Of a DNA stretch of 64,000 bases, positions 11,483 to 21,274 are shown in pieces. The position numbers were made by a program, and so were the translations under genes. The stretch lies in the NCBI GenBank assembly GCA_944391565.1, contig CALXUB010000009.1, positions 1 through 64,000 of the forward strand. The letters run 5' to 3'. The DNA comes from an uncultured Alphaproteobacteria bacterium (GTDB lineage Bacteria > Pseudomonadota > Alphaproteobacteria > CAAHEQ01 > UBA3637). Positions within the stretch are counted from its first letter, which is position 1. The number at the start of each line of letters is the position of its first letter. The notes beneath the pieces are model-generated. The model worked only from the letters and a program-made list of their open reading frames with translations, ran no database searches and was not told the origin of the DNA.

Positions 11483-13044
11483 AGGCCTTTTTCAGACGCC
11501 ATTTGCCGCAAAAGGTTTTCAAAATCCAACGTATATTGTTTCATGTCAAAAAGCGGATTGTTCGGCGTCATCAAAGCAACCGTTTTGGCTTTGAGGCAAT
11601 TCAGTTTTTCCGGATTGTTGCCCAATTCAATGGCTTTTTGCTCGTATGCTTCTTCGCTAGGACAGATCAGTTCCGGCAAGCCGAAAGCATTTAACATGCT
11701 GGCGGAAACGCGTGACGCATATGATTCGCCGGGACAAGTGATTAACGGAACGCCGCAAAAAAGACTTTCCAGCGCAGTGGAATGAGCGTTATACATCTCG
11801 GTGTCCAAAAATAGGTCGGCATTCTTGAAACAATACAAAAAGTCGGCATGTGTCGGCATCTTCGGCAATACAATGATACGTGCCGGGTCAACACCCCGTT
11901 TTTTGGCTTCTTCTTTGAGCTTATCATCTGTTTCAAAATTAAACGAACGGAGCCAAAGCACACTGTTCGGAACAGCCTTTAAAATCCGCATCCACATGTC
12001 CCAATAACGAGGCGTTATTTTAAACGGTGAATTCAGACAGGCAAAGATCACGCTTTTTTCGGGCAGCCCTAAAATAGACCGGGGTGCAACACCCGGGTGC
12101 GACTCTGGAGACGTGTCTACACAGTGATAACAATTCGGCATTCGAATGATTTTTTCGGTGAACCAATGTTCTTCTTGCGTCGGTACAACATAAGCATCCG
12201 CAATCATATAATCATACCATGTCAAACCGGTTGTTGAAGGATAGCCCAAATAATTCACAATCACGGGCGCCGGTTTGTAATACAACGACGGATACATTGA
12301 ATTGATTAACATGTTGACGTCTATCAGAATATCAATTTCAGCTTTGGCAATCGTCTCGGCCATGGTTCGGTAATCCTGAATATCCGACACATCATGAAAC
12401 ACATCAAAAGCCGCTTTGTGGCGAGTAATCAACGCCGCGTCTTCGGGTTTGTTTGACAACTTTCTGCATGAAAAACAGTGCCATTCAAACGCTTGATGCG
12501 ACAGGTGATCCCACAGGCTGGCAATGACAAAACCGCAAGGAGAAGGACCGACATCCGTTGTAAAGAAACCGACTTTTAACTTATCATGATGATAAAAAGG
12601 CAGAGCAAAAGGCTTTTCAGACCGTAATTCGGTCAGTTTTTTGTTCTCGGCTGCCAGTTTTGTCATGTAATGATAACGTTCTTCAAAGCTCATCCCCAAA
12701 AACAACAGCTTTGGTTCAGACTGCAGCGTGTGTTCGCGCAAGCCTTTTTTTAAACGCTCCTGCATGCGTTCCAAGCCATTCCAAACACAATAATTGTATT
12801 TTAAGTAAAGAACATGGCCCATGGTTTCTAAATCTTCCGGCCGCATATCCAAATACTGCGTCAGGTAGACCAACCCTTCCGTAATTCGGCCGTCGGCAGC
12901 GCAGGCATTTCCTAAATTGCGGATGGTAATCGGATTATCCGGATCCAATTCCAGAGATTGACGAAAACAATTCTCTGCCTCTTTATAATTTTCGTTTTGC
13001 GCATATTCGACGCCTTTTTTTAAAAGATCTGAAGCTGTTTGCAT
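11479..13044 (-). CDS. TPR-GT41 (OGT/SPINDLY-like) glycosyltransferase
   Basis: 521 residues. The N-terminus carries two TPR-like helical pairs (about 1-70; EAENCFRQSLELDPDNP). Residues from about 155 form the GT41 catalytic region: LKVGFFTTDVG, VNYLGYPSTTG, ACLNSPFKITPRYWDMW, AVPNSVLWLRSF, HSTALESLFCGVPLITCPGE, SRVSASML. The Lys of FKIT matches the sugar-nucleotide-binding lysine of OGT. The loop that normally reads D-F-x-x-HP has Ser168 where the catalytic-region His is expected (VGPSPCG), so activity may differ. Cytosolic GT41 enzymes modify Ser/Thr of proteins, including flagellins and adhesins in bacteria. The neighbouring pilins are Ser/Thr-rich at their C-termini, which makes them candidate acceptors by context. 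Confidence 0.85.
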
Positions 13045-13121
13045 GAGATTTCCTTTTTTAAATGTATCATAAAAAGTTTCACAGCCTGCGTCAAGCGTTC
13101 ATCCAAAAGAAAAGGGCATAA

Positions 13122-13155
13122 AAAAAACGCCCCGATACCTCGGAGCGTTTTTTTT
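13122..13155. terminator. Terminator downstream of the pilin pair
   Basis: AAAACGC-c-CCGA, a 4-base loop, then TCGG-a-GCGTTTT, flanked by A's on one side and T's on the other. On the minus strand it ends the pilin transcript; it also isolates the glycosyltransferase gene from pilin transcription. Confidence 0.85.
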
Positions 13156-13168
13156 CGCAGTTTGCAAA

Positions 13169-13576
13169 CTATGAGCTTGCAAACGTGAAAGAAGCACTGT
13201 TCGTTGTGGACGTAATCGTCACTTGGTTGCCGGAACGATTTTGCAACGCAGCGGCAATTCGGTTGTTGATGTTTGTCACGGAAACAGTAATGTTGTTGTA
13301 GCCGATGGTTTTATCCACCGTGCAACCCATACCGGAAACCGGAACAGCTTCACCATCCAAAATTTCCGAGCAGTTTTTGTTCGTGATCGCTTGGGTTCCA
13401 TCCCCTCTTGTTTGAGCAATCACAACTGCGCGTGAGACGTAGTCCAAAATTTGATTGGCTCTGTGGCGATTCATAGCCATTGTATAACCGGCCAAGCCGC
13501 CGATAGACAGCACGCCGATAATGGCCAAAACGCCCAGCATTTCAATCATGGAACGACCTTGTTGAGTATTTTGCAT
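13169..13576 (-). CDS. Type IV pilin-like protein (copy 2 of tandem pair)
   Basis: 135 residues. Leader MQNTQQG followed by RSMIEMLGVLAIIGVLSI: Gly at -1 and Glu at +5 of a prepilin, but Arg rather than Phe or Met at +1. A globular domain follows with one cysteine pair (NKNCSEIL ... GMGCTVD) that could form a pilin disulfide loop, and a Ser/Thr-rich tail (TITSTTNSASFTF). Exactly the same length as the neighbouring copy, nearly identical over the first 60 residues and divergent afterwards. It lies 18 bases downstream of copy 1 with a terminator after it. Confidence 0.9.
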   Translation of the reverse strand: MQNTQQGRSMIEMLGVLAIIGVLSIGGLAGYTMAMNRHRANQILDYVSRAVVIAQTRGDGTQAITNKNCSEILDGEAVPVSGMGCTVDKTIGYNNITVSVTNINNRIAAALQNRSGNQVTITSTTNSASFTFASS

Positions 13577-13594
13577 TTTAAACCCTCATTCCCG

Positions 13595-14002
13595 TTAGTT
13601 CATGAATGTGAAAGAAGCACTGTTGGATGTTGACGTAATCGTCACTTGGTTGCCGGAACGGTTTTCCAAAGCAGCGGCGATACGGCTGTTAATGCTGCCG
13701 ACTGCAACGGTTGTATTTTTATCAATACCTTCGCTTCGATTCACGGTACAAGTCATATTGGCAACCGGAACAGCTTCACCATCCAAAATAGTCGAGCAGT
13801 CTTCATTTGAGATCGCTTGACTTCCATCACCCTTTGTTTGGGCAATCACGACAGCGCGAGAAACATAGTCCAAAATTTGGTTGGCTCTATGACGATTCAT
13901 AGCCATTGTATAACCGGCCAAGCCGCCGATTGACAAAACACCGATGATCGCCAAAACGCCGAGCATTTCGATCATCGAACGACCTTGTTGAGTATTTTGC
14001 AT
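13595..14002 (-). CDS. Type IV pilin-like protein (copy 1 of tandem pair)
   Basis: 135 residues with the same leader, Arg at +1, Glu at +5 and hydrophobic helix as copy 2. The variable region includes EDCSTILDGEAVPVANMTC, again with two cysteines, and NRSEGIDKNTTVAVG, and it ends in a Ser/Thr-rich strand. The nucleotide sequences of the two copies are also very similar at both ends, so they arose by recent duplication or are kept alike by gene conversion while the middle diverges. RBS AAAGGGA lies upstream. No prepilin peptidase or pilus ATPase is in the window. Confidence 0.9.
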   Translation of the reverse strand: MQNTQQGRSMIEMLGVLAIIGVLSIGGLAGYTMAMNRHRANQILDYVSRAVVIAQTKGDGSQAISNEDCSTILDGEAVPVANMTCTVNRSEGIDKNTTVAVGSINSRIAAALENRSGNQVTITSTSNSASFTFMN

Positions 14003-14031
14003 TTTAAAAAATCCCTTTCTTATAAGTTGTA

Positions 14032-14043
14032 GGTTAATTAACC
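14032..14043. promoter_or_regulatory. 12-bp perfect palindrome upstream of the pilin pair
   Basis: GGTTAATTAACC is self-complementary and lies 30 bases upstream of the pilin start, where a promoter must be. It could be an operator for a dimeric regulator; no regulator is identified. Confidence 0.3.
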
Positions 14044-14184
14044 GATTCCAAAACTAGCATAGCTGATTTCGGAAGACAAGAAAATTCAACTGCCCGAGGG
14101 CAATTTCTTCTTCTTGAGGTTAAATTACGATACAATCTCTTAATAAAAGGTAAAAGAACATACCTTTTCATGTAAAAAATCGGC

Positions 14185-15249
14185 TTATTTTGTTTGACTT
14201 TGATGAAAAACCGATTTCAACTGACCACAAGCCGCCATAATATCCTGTCCGCGTGAAACGCGGATGGGCGCCGGAAACCATGCGTCTTCCAAAACTTTTT
14301 GAAAGCGGCGGATTGCATTGTTGGAGGAAGATTCATAAGGACACCCTTCCCACGGGTTAAAGGGGATTAAGTTGAATTTGACTTCGAGTCCTTTTACCAG
14401 ATCAATCAGCTGATGTGCTTGTTCGACGGAGTCGTTAATCCCTTTCAGCATAACATATTCCATTGTAATATACTGACGATGCTCCAATCTCTGTTGATAG
14501 GCTTTGCAGGCGGCCATTAACTCTTTTAGCGGATAGCGTCGGTTAATCGGCATGATTTGGCTGCGGATCTCATCCGTGGGGGCGTGTAGGCTGACAGCCA
14601 GTTTAACACCCAAATCCGTTGCTAAATCAGGGATTCTATCAGCAATACCCGATGTAGAAACGGTGATTCGGCGCTTTGACAAAGCAATGCCTTCACCGTC
14701 CATTAAAATCCGCATGGCTGTCACCAGGTTATCATAATTCATCAAAGGTTCACCCATACCCATAACAACCACGTTTGATAAAAAACGTGTTTCATCCGTC
14801 GGAGAAGGCCATTCACCGTAGCTGTCACGGGCTGCCATGAACTGTCCGACGATTTCACCGGCCGTTAAATTGCGTGTAAAGCCTTGAGTTCCCGTATGAC
14901 AAAAGCGACACCCCATTTGACAACCGACCTGAGTGGATAAACACACGGCGCCGCGGTCTTCTTCCGGGATGTAAACGGTTTCTACTTCTTTGCCGTCAGC
15001 AAAACGAAAAAGCCACTTACGCGTGCCGTCTGCAGAGTTCTTCTCCGTCACCGTTTCGGGACGAGAGATAAAATAATGTTCCGCTAATTGAGCTTGCAGG
15101 GGTTTGGCAATGTTCGTCATTTGCGTGAAATCCGTCACGCCTTTGTTGTAAATCCATTGCCAAAGTTGTTTAACGCGAAAAGGCTTCTCACCGAAAGCCG
15201 TCACTTCCGCAAGAAGCGCTTCGCGGGATAACCCCACCAAATCTTTCAT
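14185..15249 (-). CDS. rlmN: 23S rRNA (A2503-C2) / tRNA methyltransferase RlmN
   Basis: Radical-SAM enzyme that methylates C2 of A2503 in 23S rRNA and A37 of some tRNAs. The cluster motif CQMGCRFCHTG (CxxxCxxC) is near residue 117, the resolving cysteine is in MAACGQL near the C-terminus, and the GMGEPLMNYDN motif is intact. The start is ATG 15249, directly after the stop of the IalB-like gene; an in-frame TTG at 15252 abuts the stop codon and cannot be excluded. The family's usual length is kept. Confidence 0.96.
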   Translation of the reverse strand: MKDLVGLSREALLAEVTAFGEKPFRVKQLWQWIYNKGVTDFTQMTNIAKPLQAQLAEHYFISRPETVTEKNSADGTRKWLFRFADGKEVETVYIPEEDRGAVCLSTQVGCQMGCRFCHTGTQGFTRNLTAGEIVGQFMAARDSYGEWPSPTDETRFLSNVVVMGMGEPLMNYDNLVTAMRILMDGEGIALSKRRITVSTSGIADRIPDLATDLGVKLAVSLHAPTDEIRSQIMPINRRYPLKELMAACKAYQQRLEHRQYITMEYVMLKGINDSVEQAHQLIDLVKGLEVKFNLIPFNPWEGCPYESSSNNAIRRFQKVLEDAWFPAPIRVSRGQDIMAACGQLKSVFHQSQTK

Positions 15250-15252
15250 CAA

Positions 15253-15771
15253 TTACTTACCGCAAGCTTTGCTGATCGCATTGTAGGCTTTGGTAAAGCC
15301 GGACAGCGAGAAAGTATCCGTCGTTAATGTGCCCAACGATGATTTTCCTTGGATAACAGCCTTATTACCGGCTTTCATCATTCGAACCAACTGCGAATCG
15401 GCTTTGGACGAATTGGCCCAGGCCGTATCTTCATGAGTAAAGAGACTGATTGCTTTTTGATTATCGATTTTAATGGATGCCGATGAATCTTTCTTATAGG
15501 TATATCCGGCCGTCAGACTGACCACATCCCATGTTTTTTCATTGGGACGGTGCGCGACAATCAAAACGACATCGCCGCGGCGTTTGTATTTGCCTTCTGA
15601 CTTTTGCGGAACAGAAGCCATATAGCACAATTTGCCGTCTTTTTCATCCATTTTATATGCCGTCCAGGATCCAAATGTTCCCAGCATTTCTAACCGTTTA
15701 TTTGTTTGGGCTAAAACGGGGGCAGAAAGCATCATAATGCCGGCCAATATCGCTAAAAAAGTTTTTTTCAT
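15253..15771 (-). CDS. IalB-like (invasion-associated locus B) periplasmic protein
   Basis: 172 residues with a clear signal peptide (MKKTFLAILAGIMMLSAPVLA). The mature part shows the IalB-family pattern: FGSWTAYK, CYMASVPQKSEG, RRGDVVLIVAHRP, GYTYKKDSSASIKID, DTAWANSSKADSQLVRMMK, GTLTTDTFSLSGFTKAY. Family members are periplasmic proteins widespread in Alphaproteobacteria; in Bartonella the founder affects erythrocyte invasion, but most have no assigned role. It is immediately followed by rlmN, with which it is probably translationally coupled. Confidence 0.8.
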   Translation of the reverse strand: MKKTFLAILAGIMMLSAPVLAQTNKRLEMLGTFGSWTAYKMDEKDGKLCYMASVPQKSEGKYKRRGDVVLIVAHRPNEKTWDVVSLTAGYTYKKDSSASIKIDNQKAISLFTHEDTAWANSSKADSQLVRMMKAGNKAVIQGKSSLGTLTTDTFSLSGFTKAYNAISKACGK

Positions 15772-15824
15772 TCGTCTCTCCTTTGTGATTGCCTAACTAT
15801 TTTTAGTTTTACAACGAAAGAAAT

Positions 15825-16406
15825 TTAATTGCAATCTTTAAAAAGAGCTTCCATGTAATTTTTTGCAATTTTCTTATTTTTCAAGGCTTGTTCAAAAGGC
15901 GGCGGTTCTAAAACTTTCGCATGGTATTGTAAGGAATAAGGAATTGATTTTAAAACCTTTTCGGAACTGACAAAAAGCCCGCCCATATAGCCGGACCACA
16001 ACTCGGCAATCGGATAGTCTTCCCACAACGACTCCTGCATCCAGATGATTTTTTTGCGTGCTGCGTAAACGCCCGGTGAAAAAGCCAGCGTTAATCCCAT
16101 TTCGGCCGAAACAACACAATCAATTTGAAACTGTTTAACCAACATTAAAACCATTATCGAATTTCGAAACGTCTGCCATGCTCCCTTCAACCGGGAGGCC
16201 GTGGGATCAACGGGACATTTCAGTTGAAATGGAACAATCGTCAGCTTTTGTTTTTGCAGTCTTTTAGCAAAGTCGCCGTTCATATCTTCCACAAGGGCAA
16301 TCGGTCTGTATTCGGATTTGTCCAATGCGTCCATGCCGGCCAACAGTGCCAGGTTTGTCGGACTTTCAATTCTGCCGGAAAATAGAAAAGCAATGGTTTT
16401 GGGCAT
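15825..16406 (-). CDS. Glycosyltransferase-like N-terminal domain protein
   Basis: 193 residues. The opening strand and loop (TIAFLFSGRIESPTNLALLAG) and the pattern IDCVVSAEMGLTLAF followed by KIIWMQESLWED resemble the N-terminal Rossmann domain of GT-B glycosyltransferases; the C-terminal donor-binding half is missing. It may be a truncated enzyme or a stand-alone domain. The start lies one base after the rsmB stop, with its AGGAG inside the rsmB end, so translation is coupled and it belongs to the dcw operon tail. Family assignment is tentative. Confidence 0.5.
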   Translation of the reverse strand: MPKTIAFLFSGRIESPTNLALLAGMDALDKSEYRPIALVEDMNGDFAKRLQKQKLTIVPFQLKCPVDPTASRLKGAWQTFRNSIMVLMLVKQFQIDCVVSAEMGLTLAFSPGVYAARKKIIWMQESLWEDYPIAELWSGYMGGLFVSSEKVLKSIPYSLQYHAKVLEPPPFEQALKNKKIAKNYMEALFKDCN

Positions 16407-16407
16407 C

Positions 16408-17664
16408 TCAATCTCCTTTTTTTATGAGTTTGGCCATGAAAAATCCGTCTGTTCCATTCATGGGAAAAGTTCTGATATCTCCGGCCGGTGTCAAGTACGG
16501 CTGAAGCAGCGAATCGGTAATGGGGACACGATCAAACAATGAGCGGACTTTTTCGATGATGTCTTCTCCTTCCTCTTTTTGCAAAGAGCAGGTGCAGTAA
16601 ACAACGATTCCCTTTGGTTTCAGTAAACGGTGAGCCGTTTTCAGCAAACGTTCCTGTGCCACTTGCAAACGTTCAATATCCTGAGCCGTTCGATGAACAA
16701 CAATGTCGGGATGCCGTCGGAGGGTGCCGGTGGCAGAGCAGGGGGCATCAATTAAGATTTTATCATAAATTGCCTGACCTTCAATTTCATTGGCGTTCAA
16801 GGCCGTTATTCGTGCCTGCAAATGCAGTCTGGACAAGTTTGTCCGGACCCGCTCCAGCCGCTTTTCGGAAATGTCAAAAGCATCTACGTTTGCGCCGGCC
16901 ACCAAAAGCCCGGCTGTTTTACCACCGGGTGCTGCGCATAAATCCGCTATTTTTTGACCATTGACATCCCCCATCAGACGTACGGCCAATGCCGCCGCTG
17001 CGTCTTGCACCCACCAAGCGCCTTCCTGAAAACCGGGCAATTCGGGAATATAACTGTTGGGGGCTAAACGAACCGATCCTGTCGGCAGCAAAACACCGCC
17101 CAATTTTTCGGCCCATTTGGTCGGATTTTCTTTAACGGAAATATCCACCGACGGTTCCGTTAGGTGAGCATCCGCAATGTTGTGTGCTTTTTCTTCTCCG
17201 TAAGCATTGACCCAGCTGTTCCATAAAAAAGACGGCGTGTTAAGTCGAGCGGCATCTTGAGTTTTTAAAAGGCTGTTGCCGTGGCGTGTCAGTTCTCTCA
17301 GTAAAGCGTTGATAAGCGGAACATAAAACGCTTCTCCCGTAACGCGGGCCAGTTCAACAGAAGTATCCACAGCAGCATGTGCCGGTGTTTCCATGAATAA
17401 AAGTTGTGTTATGCCGAGTCTCAGAATATCTTTTGCTTTTTGCGCTCGTGGGGGGAGCGGTTTTTTCAACAGTTTCGACAATAAATCATCTATTTGTCCC
17501 AAACGGCGGAAAGCCGTGGACGTCAGCATGCGGATAAATGCTTTATCTCGACTGTCAAAACCATGTGTTTCAACGTCAAAAACATCTTCTAAGCTTTGGC
17601 CTTTTCGCGCCGTTTGTTCAAATATGCGGAGGGCCGCTTTGCGACACAAAAGAACGTCAGTCAT
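16408..17664 (-). CDS. rsmB: 16S rRNA (m5C967) methyltransferase RsmB
   Basis: 418 residues from ATG 17664 (AGGCGG upstream; overlaps the ftsZ end by 8 bases). An N-terminal NusB-like RNA-binding domain (about 1-130) is followed by the SAM-dependent domain with [10 protein letters not shown], the catalytic cysteine in [13 protein letters not shown] and the second conserved cysteine in [15 protein letters not shown]. Methylates C967 of 16S rRNA. It lies between ftsZ and the glycosyltransferase-like gene in one co-oriented series. Confidence 0.95.
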   Translation of the reverse strand: MTDVLLCRKAALRIFEQTARKGQSLEDVFDVETHGFDSRDKAFIRMLTSTAFRRLGQIDDLLSKLLKKPLPPRAQKAKDILRLGITQLLFMETPAHAAVDTSVELARVTGEAFYVPLINALLRELTRHGNSLLKTQDAARLNTPSFLWNSWVNAYGEEKAHNIADAHLTEPSVDISVKENPTKWAEKLGGVLLPTGSVRLAPNSYIPELPGFQEGAWWVQDAAAALAVRLMGDVNGQKIADLCAAPGGKTAGLLVAGANVDAFDISEKRLERVRTNLSRLHLQARITALNANEIEGQAIYDKILIDAPCSATGTLRRHPDIVVHRTAQDIERLQVAQERLLKTAHRLLKPKGIVVYCTCSLQKEEGEDIIEKVRSLFDRVPITDSLLQPYLTPAGDIRTFPMNGTDGFFMAKLIKKGD

Positions 17665-19195
17665 TTTTCCGCCTGAGGAAAGAAGGAATTTCCAAGTCTT
17701 CTTCATTGATTTCGGGCAGCTCTCTGTCCGTTTCTTCTTTCATGCGTTTTATCCGTTTTTTGTCTTTGGAAAAATTTCTGTCGCCGAAAATGCCGGGCAA
17801 AAAACCGTCTCCTAAAAAAGATCGTTTAGGTGTTGTTTCAATCGGCTCGTCTTTAAAATCATCCAAAGAGGGAATAAATTCTTCTTCTGTTTCTTCTTCT
17901 AATTCCGCCACGTCCGGTTTAGACATCACCGCCGGTTCCGGAATAAATGTTTCTTCCAGCGAGATACTATCAATTGTTTGTCCTTCATCATGCTTGGTAA
18001 TGGTGGTTTCAGAGGCATAAGAGGCCACTACATTGTCTTGTTTGTCCAGCAAGGTTGTTTCCTGACTGACCGTCGTGCTTAAAGCATCTGGATCCGGAAT
18101 AATTATTTCCGCTGTCGGAGGTGTCACTTGCACGATTTCCTGGGCTTCTTTTAACATTTTTTCCGTCTCGGGCGCTTTTGACTTTGTTTCTCCTGACAAT
18201 CCTGTTGCAACCACGGAGACACGGATTTTCCCTTCCAGATTTTCATCACAGCTGGCACCGAAAATAATATTGGCGTCTTCATCCACTTCTTCGCGGATGC
18301 GTTCTGCTGCCTCGTCTACCTCCATCAAAGTTAGGTCTTTGCCGCCGGAAATGTTAATCAAAATGCCCTTTGCTCCCTTCATGGAAACATCCAACAAAGG
18401 ATTAGAAATAGCCTTTTCCGCTGCCGCCAAGGCCCGACCTTCACCTTCTGCTTCGCCGGATCCCATCATGGCTTTGCCCATTTCACAAATAACGGTTTTT
18501 AAGTCGGCAAAATCCAGGTTCACCAGCATCGGTGTCATCATCAAATCGGTGATGCTGCGAACGCCTTGGTATAAAACGTCGTCGGCAATCTTGAAAGCGT
18601 CAACGAATGAGGTGTTTTCTTTGGCAATGCGGAACAGGTTTTGATTGGGAATAATAATTAAAGTGTCAACGTATTGCGCCAATTCTTCAATACCGGCTTC
18701 GGCCGTGCGCATGCGTTTGGATCCTTCCAATCGGAACGGTTTGGTGACAACGCCGACCGTTAAAATCCCCATTTCACGAGCAATACGCGCAATAACAGGC
18801 GAGGCTCCCGTTCCGGTTCCGCCACCCATGCCGGCAGCAATAAAAAGCATATGCAAACCTTGAATGGCTTCTTTAATTTTTTCGGCGCTTTCTTCTGCCG
18901 CGGCTTTTCCGATTTCGGGATTGGAGCCTGCTCCCAGGCCCTGCGTCAATGTCGAACCCAGCTGGATGCGTTCATGCGTCAACGATTTGGACATGACTTG
19001 TGCGTCGGTGTTTGCAACGATAAAAGAGGCACCGGCCAAATGAGAGCTGATCATGTTATTGACAGCATTGCCGCCTGCACCGCCGACACCGATAACGCCG
19101 ATGTTCGGCGTTAACAGGATCTCAGGTCCTTGCTCCGGCAATCCGATTTCCAAGTCTGTGTCCGCTTCTGTTTTTAAAAATTCTGCATCAGCCAT
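17657..19195 (-). CDS. ftsZ: Cell division GTPase FtsZ
   Basis: 512 residues. The tubulin signature GGGTGTGA is within [16 protein letters not shown], the T7 loop is NLDFADLK, and the C-terminal conserved peptide [11 protein letters not shown], which docks FtsA and other partners, ends the protein. A long acidic linker (about residues 330-490) separates core and tail, longer than in E. coli and typical of Alphaproteobacteria. It polymerises into the Z ring at midcell. Its start overlaps the end of ftsA by 22 bases. Confidence 0.98.
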   Translation of the reverse strand: MADAEFLKTEADTDLEIGLPEQGPEILLTPNIGVIGVGGAGGNAVNNMISSHLAGASFIVANTDAQVMSKSLTHERIQLGSTLTQGLGAGSNPEIGKAAAEESAEKIKEAIQGLHMLFIAAGMGGGTGTGASPVIARIAREMGILTVGVVTKPFRLEGSKRMRTAEAGIEELAQYVDTLIIIPNQNLFRIAKENTSFVDAFKIADDVLYQGVRSITDLMMTPMLVNLDFADLKTVICEMGKAMMGSGEAEGEGRALAAAEKAISNPLLDVSMKGAKGILINISGGKDLTLMEVDEAAERIREEVDEDANIIFGASCDENLEGKIRVSVVATGLSGETKSKAPETEKMLKEAQEIVQVTPPTAEIIIPDPDALSTTVSQETTLLDKQDNVVASYASETTITKHDEGQTIDSISLEETFIPEPAVMSKPDVAELEEETEEEFIPSLDDFKDEPIETTPKRSFLGDGFLPGIFGDRNFSKDKKRIKRMKEETDRELPEINEEDLEIPSFLRRKND

Positions 19196-20424
19196 TTTGT
19201 TGCCCTTTTCATAAAACTGGTTGAGGAAGAGGCGGGTTTAATCCGCTTGTCTTCTGAATGTATACGCCGATTCGCCGCATAACGCAAGAGGCCCGTTGCC
19301 GTCGAAAACGTCGTGCCGGGCATAAAATCCGGCAGTCCTTTCATCATCAGCGGTTTGCCGATTCGCACTTGTGCTTCCAACTGAGAAGCGGCTTTTTCCC
19401 TTAATCCGGGAATTAAACTGCTGCCGCCGCACAACACAATTCGCCGTGTGGCATAGTCATCCGTTTCCTGGCTTTTTAAGTAGCCGTTTGTCAGCTCCAG
19501 CATTTCTTCAATGCGGGGAACCATAATGGAAATTAAATACGAACGTGGCAGGGTCGTTAATGTGCCTTCCTCGGTTTCACCGATCAACGGAACACTCAAT
19601 GTTTCTTTTTCATCCTGCGGTGATAAAAAAGCGCTGCCATACAAGGTCTTTACGCGTTCCGCATCCGCCAACGGTGTTTTCAATACCTGTGCAATGTCTT
19701 TGGTAATCAATAAGCCACCCAACGGCAATGCCGCCGCATAGCGAATAAATCCGCCGGCAAAAATGGCTATTGACGCGTTGCCGCCGCCGATGTCAATCAA
19801 AGTTGAGCCGGTTTCTTTTTCGTCTTCGCTTAAAACAGAAAGTGCCGACGCATAAGGCGTGGCGACTTTGGCGGCAATGGAAACATGACAGCGTTCCAGG
19901 GCTAATGTTAAATTGCGTATCTGTGTCAGCGGAACGGAAATAACATGTAAGACAATACTCAGTTTCTTGCCGTAAAGTCCCGACGGCTCCGCGATATCAT
20001 TTTGCCCGTCCAAGTCATAAGACAAAGGCAGCTGGTGAATAATTTCCTGGTCTGACAATTCAGCTTTTTGTAAGGCCAGGTCAATCAGTTTACGCACATC
20101 GCTTGATGCAACGGGTTTGTTATCCGCGATTTCAATTTCGGCTTTGGCAAAAGTGGATTTTAAGTGTGTGGAGGAAATATTGACGATGACGGATTCAACA
20201 CGTCGTTCGGCTTTTTCTTCCGCCATCATAATGGCGTCTTGTATCGAGGCGGTCGCATCATTTAAATGGACAATTACGCCGTTCTTGATGCCTTTGGCTT
20301 GGGCATATCCGCTACCGATAATATGAAAAGAACCATCCGATAAAACTTTCGCGATTAAACAACAAATTTTGGTTGAACCGATGTCTAAAGCTGTCACAAA
20401 ACCGTTTTTAATCAAATTAGACAT
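19174..20424 (-). CDS. ftsA: Cell division protein FtsA
   Basis: Actin-like membrane anchor of Fts[16 protein letters not shown] is the phosphate-1 loop and [16 protein letters not shown] the phosphate-2 region; [12 protein letters not shown] is the adenosine motif. The C-terminal amphipathic helix ([13 protein letters not shown]) serves as membrane target. Two tandem ATGs occur (20427 and 20424). The GGGAGG site inside the ftsQ end is only 2 bases from the first but 5 from the second, so 20424 is preferred. Overlaps ftsQ. Confidence 0.97.
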   Translation of the reverse strand: MSNLIKNGFVTALDIGSTKICCLIAKVLSDGSFHIIGSGYAQAKGIKNGVIVHLNDATASIQDAIMMAEEKAERRVESVIVNISSTHLKSTFAKAEIEIADNKPVASSDVRKLIDLALQKAELSDQEIIHQLPLSYDLDGQNDIAEPSGLYGKKLSIVLHVISVPLTQIRNLTLALERCHVSIAAKVATPYASALSVLSEDEKETGSTLIDIGGGNASIAIFAGGFIRYAAALPLGGLLITKDIAQVLKTPLADAERVKTLYGSAFLSPQDEKETLSVPLIGETEEGTLTTLPRSYLISIMVPRIEEMLELTNGYLKSQETDDYATRRIVLCGGSSLIPGLREKAASQLEAQVRIGKPLMMKGLPDFMPGTTFSTATGLLRYAANRRIHSEDKRIKPASSSTSFMKRATKWLMQNF

Positions 20425-21274
20425 CATGCCCTCCCTGAATGGGCTTCATTTTAGGACGCAGCGGTTCAATCGGCTGATTGTCAATCGTTTGAACGATTAA
20501 CCGGTCAGGCAGCCGTAAGTCAATTCGTTTTAATTGGCGATTAAGCAAATCGTGCTCACGGTTCAGCCGATCCAAGCGAGCCAATGTTTCGGCAACACCG
20601 TCTTCAGGCAGATAGATTTCCAAACCGTTATCCACTTTGTCCAAAATCAGATTCCAGCGTCGACCGCCGACTCGGACGGCAGACATGGCCCGTCGGTTTA
20701 ATTCGGGATATTTAATTAACTCGTTGATCAATTCGGGTGTCTGGTGTGGTGCATCTTCTCCAACTGTAATCAGCAGGTATTCCAATCCTTTCGGAGAAAC
20801 ATCAATCACATTGCCGTCTTCGTCCAGCGGATGATGTTGTCCGTTTTTCTGCCATAAAGCGATGGGGCGTCGTTCCGTCAGTCGAATAAACAACTGATTG
20901 GGCAATTTACGTTCAATTGTCACATCTTTGACCCAGGGTAAAACTTTAATGCGTTCTTTCATGGCGTGAATATCGATTTGCGTCATGGGCATACCTTGTT
21001 CAACGGCAGCCGCTTTTTGCAATGCGGCAAAAGAGGTGCGGACACGGTTTTCAATAAAGACTTCATCAACGGAAAAACCGGCTTGTCCCATAGTTTGATG
21101 GAAAGAAAGTTTTGCTTCTTTCCATTTGTTTTGGATAAAACCTGTTTTAAAGCCCCAAACACCGGCTCCTGCCAGGCATAAAAAAACAAGAAAGAAAAAC
21201 GTTTTGACTATTCGCATTATCAGTTGGCGAAAGGTCAGTTTTGTTTTCTTTTTTTGTTTTTTTATTTTTCGCAT
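20417..21274 (-). CDS. ftsQ: Cell division protein FtsQ
   Basis: 285 residues. A basic cytoplasmic N-terminus (KIKKQKKKTKLTFRQL) precedes one membrane helix (about 24-45), then a POTRA domain (VKDVTIERKLPNQLFIRLTER) and the FtsQ beta domain (GRRWNLILDKVDNGLEIYLPE). Bridges early and late divisome proteins through FtsB/FtsL. The start overlaps the end of ddl by 13 bases, with GGAGG just upstream. Confidence 0.95.
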   Translation of the reverse strand: MRKIKKQKKKTKLTFRQLIMRIVKTFFFLVFLCLAGAGVWGFKTGFIQNKWKEAKLSFHQTMGQAGFSVDEVFIENRVRTSFAALQKAAAVEQGMPMTQIDIHAMKERIKVLPWVKDVTIERKLPNQLFIRLTERRPIALWQKNGQHHPLDEDGNVIDVSPKGLEYLLITVGEDAPHQTPELINELIKYPELNRRAMSAVRVGGRRWNLILDKVDNGLEIYLPEDGVAETLARLDRLNREHDLLNRQLKRIDLRLPDRLIVQTIDNQPIEPLRPKMKPIQGGHDV

